From Paratrimastix pyriformis (lineage: Eukaryota; Preaxostyla; Paratrimastigidae), in contig JAPMOS010000360.1 in NCBI GenBank assembly GCA_027972325.1, positions 1 through 24,042 of the forward strand: a DNA stretch of 24,042 nucleotides, written 5' to 3'. The notes below the pieces were generated by a model. It saw nothing but the letters and a program-made list of their open reading frames with translations. It was not told where the DNA came from and made no database searches. A program made the translations under genes and the position numbers. Position 1 is the stretch's first letter; every line of letters begins with the position of its first letter. This document shows positions 17,868-24,042 of this stretch, one piece after another.

Positions 17868-18000
17868 CTGACATGGAATTTCTTTCTATTTCTGGTCAGT
17901 GCCGCTTTTTGCGTTGCCTGACGTGATGTCTATTTTCCTGGGGGTTTGGGAAGATGAAGGTCGTCGAGATTGATTACTCGTTCGCCGAGGCTCCGAGGCT
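17868..18000. repeat. Right inverted terminal-type repeat of DIRS-type fossil
   Basis: Diverged inverted partner of 16135-16272. The best-kept words are CTGACATG (near 17867), TCAGTGCCG followed by TTTTTGCG (near 17896-17913), then further out GGGTTTGGGAAG (near 17943) and GATTACTCG (near 17973). Small indels separate the matched words. Confidence 0.55.
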
Positions 18001-18004
18001 GAAA

Positions 18005-18086
18005 GCTGGCGGTCAGGTCAGAAACAACTTTGGGGATTTCGGCACTGCTAGGTCTAGAGATTGGAGAGAATTCACTGACCGCCAGC
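18005..18086. repeat. 12-bp inverted repeat around 58 bases
   Basis: GCTGGCGGTCAG at 18005-18016 and CTGACCGCCAGC at 18075-18086 are exact reverse complements. It lies immediately outside the right terminal-type repeat. The spacer holds no gene. Confidence 0.8.
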
Positions 18087-18169
18087 AAGCCTCATAGTTG
18101 CACGTCGTTCCTCAATGGGTTCTCTTCCGATCCCGTGTGCGCTGTCACACCCGCACCTGAAGTCGTGTT

Positions 18170-19230
18170 TTTTCCAGGCGGGCCCTCTCTGTGACACATC
18201 TGGCACACCAACACCAGTGTTCGGTGTTTTTTCTTTGGGGTAGGCCTGCGCTTGCCCATGACCATCACCCCAACACTGGGACCCTTATGTGATTTCAGCG
18301 CGTATCTGCTCGTTTACGTGCCCGCACCGCGGGTTTTCTCATGAGGGCGCTCCGTTGGATTTCCGGATGCCCCTCTGCCTCGGTGTGTACGTTGACTCAC
18401 CAACACCGTGACGATGGCATGCATGCACCGCTGGTTTTTTCAGGAGGGCGATCCGTGGTATGTTCGGATGCGGTGCCGGTGGGTACACCAACACCGGGAA
18501 AAATTGGTGCTATGCACTTGAGGGGCTTGCACCTGTTCATGCCCCGGTATGTTCATCAGGGGGCGGGCCTGAGTGCGCCCAACATGCCCCTTGGATGCAC
18601 TCTCACACCGGCAGCATCATCACAGCACCACCACCAGCACACGCACCATCAGTGTGGCGTTGCTCAGGGCGGGCCTGTGTGCTCATCATGCCTTGAATGG
18701 GTCCTGGCACACCAGGACATCTGTTTGATGCGTCTGGGGGCGGGCCGGAGTGTGCCCCACATGTCCCCTGGTGTACACTCACACCAACAGTATCATCAGC
18801 ACCACCAGTGTGGTGACTTTTCGGGCGGGCCTGTGTGCTCATCATGCCCTTGAATGCGTCCTGACAGCTGCTTGACTGCTTGAGGCGTCTCAGGGCGGGC
18901 CTGTGTGCCCACATGCCCTCTGGTGTGCATTCTCACACCAGCAGCAGCAACACCAACACCATCACCCAGCACCACCAGAGTGGTGTTCTGTCGGGGCGGG
19001 CCTGTGTGCTCATCATGCCCCTGAATGCGCCCTGGCACACCAGGACAGCTGCGTGGCGAGGCGTCTGGGGGCGGGCCTGTGTGCCCATATGCCTCCTGGT
19101 GTTCATTCTCACTCCAGCAGCAGCATCACACCCACACCAGCGCATTCAGGCCAGAATCACCACACCAGCACCATCAGAGTGGGGCTTTGCTGGGGGCAGT
19201 GTGATGCTCGATGTTTCATGCCTGCTCTCG
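18170..19230 (+). repeat. Dimeric tandem repeat, about 155-185 bp per unit
   Basis: Each unit has two halves, both opening with GGGCGGGCC. Half A (GGGCGGGCCTGTGTGCTCAT, then a GTCCTGGCACACCAGGAC palindrome) starts near 18668, 18823 and 18995. Half B (GGGCGGGCCTGAGTGTGCCC, then a CAC/CAG-rich run) starts near 18552, 18738, 18893 and 19069. Spacing is 155-172 for A and 155-186 for B. More degenerate copies extend left to about 18180-18480. Open frames on both strands repeat with the units (for example GMMSTQARP on the minus strand) and are not evidence of a gene. Confidence 0.85.
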
Positions 19231-19486
19231 CATCGACTGATGCCTTCTTGTCTGTCGGAAGCAGTGACAGCACTCGGCACCTTTGGGGAGCGACCCCGGA
19301 CACACGCGGGGGGACACTGTGGAGTGTGTACCACCTCTCAGCTGTTTGATGCTCGTTCTGGCCCTCCGGCACGCGCACTCCCATCAGGATGGTAGAGCCG
19401 GCTCATCGGCCAAGAGTGTTGGGCGGAGCATCCCGTTAGCCGGGTCACGTAGAGTGCGGAAGGGGGGGGAAAGCTATTCCTTTGGT
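19231..19486. other. Unassigned spacer
   Basis: Lies between the tandem repeat and the hairpin. I see no gene, RNA or repeat that I can support. Confidence 0.3.
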
Positions 19487-19620
19487 ATGGTGTTCACTCG
19501 TTCTTGGTTTGGGTTTGTTTGGGGCTATCCCACGAAGGCTGTCCCTCGTTCTCCGAACTCGTGAAGGAGAATGGTGGGATAGCAGAGTAATCTCTTCCCC
19601 AAACAAACCCAAACCAAGAC
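19487..19620. repeat. Hairpin of two opposed terminal-type repeat copies
   Basis: The left arm (19487-19533) and right arm (19571-19620) carry the same sequence in opposite senses. TCTTGGTTTGGGTTTGTTTG in the left arm pairs with its complement in the right. The right arm matches 16135-16184. The left arm lacks a 15-base block present in the other two copies but shares their outer GAGTGAACAC flank. The centre holds a smaller TTCTCC...GGAGAA pair. This could be the start of the plus-strand DIRS-type element, a short nonautonomous element, or an internal complementary region of the kind DIRS elements carry. Confidence 0.7.
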
Positions 19621-20191
19621 AAGTCTCCCACCCACCTCCCTGCCTGATGAGTGGCACTGGGTTTGTTTGTTGCTGCTTTCCCCGCGAAGCTTCGACTCAA
19701 CGTGTACCCATGGTCGTGATTGATGGTGGGCATTTTATCTTCGCAGCGCTATCTTCGCACGTGCTCCCTTGGCTGTACTGCTGCCTGTTCACCCACACAA
19801 TCTGATTGACAAGTCAGGAGGGCTGCCTCGTGGGGGAGGCGAGTGTGGCTGTTGTTCAACCTTGTTTGGTGCCCTTGGACAACAGTGTCTGGGGCCTCGT
19901 CGGGGCCTCTTGCCCTTGAGACACCACCGTTCATTCACCCTCATTCGAATGGGCAACAGCTCGAGGGACTGGTGCGGGGTGTTGTCTTTCACCCCCGTTT
20001 TGTTGTGGCACAGCTGTGTGGCTTTACCGTGGTGGGCACCATGCATCCTCCACATCCAGAATGGGGGGTCGGGGTTTGTCATTCATCGTCGTCTGTTCTG
20101 TTTTGACGAGTGATATTTCATCGTGGCCGTTGTGCCCGTGATTCCCCCGGCATTGGCGTCCTTTTGAATTCAAATCCGAGCGTCCCGTTGG
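19621..20191. other. Unassigned stretch upstream of ORF 20192
   Basis: Moderate GC, with no domain in any frame and no recognisable promoter motif. It may be the 5' leader of the plus-strand element. Confidence 0.25.
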
Positions 20192-20911
20192 ATGGAAATC
20201 TGCTCGGAAAATGACGATCTTGATGGAGACGTCAGCAACTTCGTCATGATGCATGCCGAAATTAAACGCAATGATGATCCGTTTCTGCGCTTCCTGAACC
20301 GCGACATCTCTGAAAAGCATCTCCGCTATACGGATCTGGACAGCGATTTCAAGGTGCTTACGCAAAAGATGCTTCCTGAGCTTGCGAAATTGTTTGGGTA
20401 CATCACTGTTCACAAGCAGCGGGTCGTCTCCAGAGCATTGCTGAAGACGATCGTTGAAATGCTCGGCAGCCTCGAGCGAGAAATGCTCGTTTCGTCTATG
20501 ACTGACTTCTTTTATCAAGTGCTTGGCTCTGTCACGTGGCATGCTGGACAATCGGACTTGGAGAGTATCTCATCGGAATCGTCCGAGGAGCTCCCAATGA
20601 GTATGCGTTTTGGTGGTCCCGCAGCCTCATCCAACCGCTCTTTGAAACCGTCTGATTCGTCACGTCACACAACCTCAATGAGTGGGTGTCGGCCGACATC
20701 ATGTATCACCACCCCACCCCGTCAATTGGGTGGAGGTCCGCCACACCCTCGCAGCCCTCCTTCTCCGAAGTCGCTCTCGGGCTCCAAGAAAGGACGGGCT
20801 GCCAACCCTTTGAGGTCACCACTGTGCACCCCCTGCGGTCCCGGCCCCCTTCGGGAACCCGTTTGCACATCAACCGGCGGCGCCCACCGCCCCGTCCACC
20901 CCGGTTCCTGA
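20192..20911 (+). CDS. Unknown 239-aa protein, helical N-terminal half
   Basis: A clean plus-strand frame from the ATG at 20192. Residues 1-125 look like a folded, mostly helical protein: DDPFLRFLNRDISEKHLRY, then FKVLTQKMLPELAKLFGYI, RALLKTIVEMLGSLEREML and TDFFYQVLGSVTW. Codon use is varied, and the amphipathic pattern is consistent. After residue 130 it becomes Ser/Pro-rich (SISSESSEELPMS, then a basic KKGRAANP end), like a disordered tail. No family was recognised. Its place between terminal-type repeats (19.5 kb) and a DIRS-type RT (23.4 kb) suggests the first ORF of that element, but a host exon cannot be excluded. The minus strand is also open here (20551-20024) but reads less like protein. 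Confidence 0.5.
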   Translation: MEICSENDDLDGDVSNFVMMHAEIKRNDDPFLRFLNRDISEKHLRYTDLDSDFKVLTQKMLPELAKLFGYITVHKQRVVSRALLKTIVEMLGSLEREMLVSSMTDFFYQVLGSVTWHAGQSDLESISSESSEELPMSMRFGGPAASSNRSLKPSDSSRHTTSMSGCRPTSCITTPPRQLGGGPPHPRSPPSPKSLSGSKKGRAANPLRSPLCTPCGPGPLREPVCTSTGGAHRPVHPGS

Positions 20912-23380
20912 CCCAGTGGTCGCCAAGCCGCCTGCGAGCTCCCGCACCCAGCCCCAGCCTCGGCGAAGGGGTGAGCCCGGAGGCAAGATGTCGATCGCCC
21001 CTGCAGTGGGTGCCCCTGCCCCTGCTGTCCCTGTTGTTGTGCCCCCTTGTCTGTGTCTGGCCCTGCCATGGCTGACACCAAGGCGCCTGATCCCGCTGCC
21101 GTGGCGCCGGCTGCTTCCGCTGCTGTTCGCAAGATTGGTGCCGCCGACCTGGTCCCCAGCCGGGGGGATCATGATGTGGGGAAGGAGCCAGTGTGGGGAC
21201 GGTGGATCAGGGGACCATCCAAGTTGAGCTACCGGTCATTCCGGTGCTGGTGGATGGGCAGTAGCCCCCCCTCAGGCTGGCGCGAGGAGTGCTTCTCGTA
21301 TTAACTTTCGTTTTCTTTTTTCTGTTCTTCGGTCCCCCCGCCCCCTCATTCTGTCATGTCCTCTTTGTTCCATTTTGTATGCGAGTTGATGTTTCCTTGC
21401 GAGTTTCCAGTCTCTCTCTTCCTCCCGATGCCCCCTGTGCACCTTCCCCTGGAGGGAGCGCTGGGGTGCATTTTACCCGCCGGCTTCGGCCGGACCAACG
21501 GTTTTCATTCACTATTTCTCAGTTCGATTCCCTCAAGGAAACGACGAGGACCCTTAGCGACCTCCGCCGGAGCGAGTGGCGCCCACTGTGCCGGCTGGAG
21601 GACGGGACGAAGATGCCCGAGGCCTGCATCATCGAGGCCAGCGAGCTGGAGGCTTTGAAGAACAAAGCCACGACGGCCACCGAGGCCAGGAAAAAGCCAC
21701 TAAACCCGGGTCTGCCCATGGCCTCCTCTGCCACACTGGGTGTGGACACGGGCACTCCCAAAAACACCAAGTCAAACAGCACGGACTACCTCTGGGTTAT
21801 TCCAAAGTCAAGACGGCGCAAGAAAACCCACTTTCTGTCCCCAGAATTTTGTCTGCCCTCGGGTCCTCCGTTGGCGCACGCTTTTCGACCAACCTCGTTG
21901 GCCTTATCATCACAGAGCCCACAACCAACTGGGGTCACAGAAGGCTCATTGGCATTCAATTCGGGTGCAGCCCCTCCTTTTCCTCGCTCCGTGGCGTTGT
22001 CTTGCCAAGAGACGTTACAATCAACAAGAAGAAAAGGTGAAGGGTCTGCTGCTCACCAACTCGCACCGCACAATGCTGAAATACTCGATACTCATCAGTC
22101 TTTGGTCCGGGAAGCCAGTCCTTGTGGTGTTCCACTCGGCACAACCGTGGCTAAACTGGAAACAACTTCTGCACCAGTTCCACCGGCACCGGACGTATCA
22201 GCACCGGTGATCACACCCTCGCAGGCGTCGTCGCCAGCACTCGGAGAGGCAGTCTGTATGAGCCCTACCGCACAGTCACTCTCACACTCAGAGCAGGACA
22301 AGGCAACAAAGCCCGTGGGGCAGTCGGGGCGGGCCTGGGGGTCCAGTCCAGGCTCTGACGGGTCGATGGAGGAACATCACCCAGGGAGACTCGCGGCATG
22401 GGAACACTACCCACCGGAACCCTCCGCGCGAGGACATTACCCCAGGTGAGGCAGGCACTCACCGGGAGACCCCGAGAGGGCACGGTGCTGACGGAAGGAC
22501 ATGCGGAGGCGATCTCGTCGGGCAAACCTGAAACCCTCATGGAGGTCTGCGAGGTTGGGGACTCGGAACAGCAACTCACACCCCAGGTTAGCGTCGTCAC
22601 CTCAGCGGGGCGAGCGTCACCCAAGGAGGTCCCGAACGTGGGGGGCTACACAGAGACCGGCGAGAAGGATCCGCCGACCTTGGGCGAGGGGTTTGTGAAC
22701 CCGAGACGGACCGATACACAGTCAGAGGCGGTCACACTCCCCAATGCGGGGACACGCGGGGAGGTCTGCGAGGCAGGGTCCCGGAAACACCCACTCACAC
22801 GTTCCGCTAGCGTTGGCGGTGAAGCTCATGCACCTCAGTGGCGGAGGCAGCGACTCGCGTCCCCACCACCCCCTCCGGTACGGGTGCGGGGGTGGGGGGG
22901 GAACCAGAGCGCCCCTGGGGGTGGCGCCGATAAAAGTAACCCCAAAACGGCCAGATCAAATGGCAGGGCAAGACCTACCTGGCCCGGGAGTGGGACCAGA
23001 GCAAGGGAGGGCGGCAGCAGTCTGTCCAGCACACCTGCACCACCCGTCATGCACTCCCTCACCTCTACGCCCCGTCTTGTCCCCGCTCTCCCCCACAACC
23101 CCGTCACGGGACCGGAGGAGGGCCAAGTCCCGGGAGGGCAGGCACCCAACTCGGGAACCCACCACCCCCACCCCTCAGGGAAACTCTGCCTCACCCCATA
23201 ACACGGCCCAAGGGGCTCAGCTCGGGGGAGGGACAGTCCTAACCCCTGGGGGGGAGGGACCCCTTCCTTCTCGGACTGGACCCTCAATGGGACCGGGAGC
23301 AGGCCAAACTGCGGCTGCTGGCACAGCACCCACCTCGGGGACCACTGGCAGGCAGGCTGGCTCGGCACCGGGAGGAGTGG
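20912..23380 (+). other. Low-complexity Pro/Ser/Thr-rich region upstream of RT
   Basis: Long plus-strand frames are open here (21289-22449, 386 codons; 22398-23201; 22744-23574), overlapping one another. Most encode Pro, Gly, Ser, Thr and Arg. The most protein-like piece (about 21510-21700) contains SLKETTRTLSDLRRSEWRPL and EASELEALKNKATTATEARK. The 21289 start falls in a pyrimidine-rich run, so its hydrophobic lead is probably not a signal peptide. I would treat this as the gag-to-RT linker of the plus-strand DIRS-type fossil. A UUCG-tetraloop stem (CCGGC-TTCG-GCCGG near 21481) resembles one in the LINE 3' UTR. Confidence 0.35.
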
Positions 23381-24042
23381 TTGGCCCTCAGACCACCTCG
23401 GGAAGTGGCACAGGTGGTATCGGAAGGGTTTCACATCCCGTTCAAGGGACCCCCAACCCCGTGGTCCCGGGACCCTACGCGGTGGGAGGAGAAACTGGGC
23501 TTGGAGGCGGTGGTCCAGGAGTACCTTGGGATATCGGCACTGAAAACGATCCAGGGGGTCGGACAAAGGGATGAGATCTCCCATTTTGGGCGGCCCAAGC
23601 CCGGCGGGAAATGGAGGTTGATCCTGGACCTCACCGCCTTGAATCACTTCATCTTCTGCCCTCCTTCAAAATGGAGGGGTGGAAGACGGTGAGGGCCGTG
23701 GTGGAGCCCATGATGTGGGCCACCAAGATCGACCTCAGCATGCGTACTTTCACATCCCGATCTTTCCACCTCACCGGAAATACCTGGGAGTCGAATGGGA
23801 GGGCACGGAATATCGCTTCCAAGCCCTCCCATTCGGCCTGAATGTGGCTCCCAGAATCTTTACGAAGACCATGAGAGTGGCAATCAAGGAATCCCGAAGA
23901 CACGGCATCTTGGTAGTCCACTACATCGACGACCTACTGGTGTTGGGCAGGTCACCACAGGAGACCAAACTGCATACACTGGCACTCCTTCGTCACCTCC
24001 TCTCACTCGGGTTCGAGATCAGCTGGGACAAAACCAGTTCAA
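23381..24042 (+). pseudogene. DIRS-type reverse transcriptase (fossil, runs off the window)
   Basis: Recognisable pieces in order: FHIPFKGPPTPWSR, FGRPKPGGKWRLILDLTALN, a KMEGWKTVRA stretch, then HIPIFPPHRKYLGVEWEG, YRFQALPFGLNVAPRIFTK and VVHYIDDLLVLGRS. The F-x-M-E-G lead, LPFGLxxAPRxFTK and the Y-[IL]-D-D-L-L active site are the typical DIRS/Ngaro set, rather than Ty3/Gypsy or LINE. The rest of the RT, and RNase H if present, lie beyond base 24042. The copy is broken. Confidence 0.85.

Noticed and set aside
18340-19395. Plus-strand frames across 18.3-19.4 kb as Cys/His-rich proteins
   Set aside because: Their sequence repeats with the tandem units, and both strands are open, so the repeat explains them.
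20024-20551. 175-codon minus-strand frame as the real gene
   Set aside because: The plus-strand frame over the same bases has a better amphipathic helix pattern and continues further; the minus frame looks like its shadow.
21160-21500. A second LINE 3' end, from short words shared with 10990-11100 (CCCCTGGAGGGA, GGGGGGATCATG, a UUCG stem)
   Set aside because: The words are short and in a different order, and GC-rich DNA makes such matches likely; not enough to call.
21512-21535. GTTCGATTCCC as a pol III box B of a tRNA or SINE
   Set aside because: The flanks do not pair as a T-arm, and no box A lies at the right distance upstream.

Overview
This is a GC-rich, repeat-dense stretch of eukaryotic nuclear DNA. 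I see no bacterial gene organisation, no rRNA or intact tRNA gene, and no host gene I can name. Almost everything readable is retroelement debris. A non-LTR retrotransposon (LINE), a tRNA-derived SINE, tyrosine-recombinase (DIRS-type) retroelements and a retroviral-type integrase together suggest an alga, oomycete or other protist, or an invertebrate with a large genome. I cannot assign a clade.

Layout. 1-1340: GC-rich DNA. The part at 178-290 (perhaps to 345) is a minus-strand copy of the LINE found at 4.66-4.77 kb. 1388-3420: a decayed plus-strand coding tract that looks like an ORF1-type protein. 3621-3920: a minisatellite. About 4250-11154: one nearly full-length but decayed LINE on the plus strand. 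In order it carries a ubiquitin-specific-protease-like domain, an apurinic-type endonuclease, a reverse transcriptase, a charged linker, RNase H, a C-terminal H/C knuckle, a separate third ORF, and a 3' UTR of tetraloop hairpins ending in (CA)n. 11155-11556: a minus-strand tRNA-derived SINE that meets the LINE tail-to-tail. 11581-11913: a minus-strand SAP-like ORF. 12060-14654: a fossil DDE integrase with an unrelated-looking antisense coding segment inside it. 14655-15560: simple-sequence DNA, a possible LINE scrap and a perfect 43-bp inverted repeat. 15782-18000: a minus-strand DIRS-type fossil, with a tyrosine recombinase part, inverted terminal-type repeats and a gag-like ORF. 18170-19230: a dimeric tandem repeat. 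19487-19620: a hairpin built from the same terminal sequence as the DIRS-type repeats. 20192-20911: a clean ORF of unknown function. 23381-24042: a DIRS-type reverse transcriptase running off the window end.

How the parts work together. The LINE reads as one system. The endonuclease would nick the target, the RT copies the RNA from the structured 3' end, and RNase H clears the template. The N-terminal peptidase-like domain and the downstream ORF3 are the unusual additions. The SINE may borrow the LINE machinery. The DIRS-type pieces belong to elements in both orientations that share terminal repeats.

Limits. Family calls come from motifs read by eye, and no search was run. Coordinates of decayed domains are approximate.
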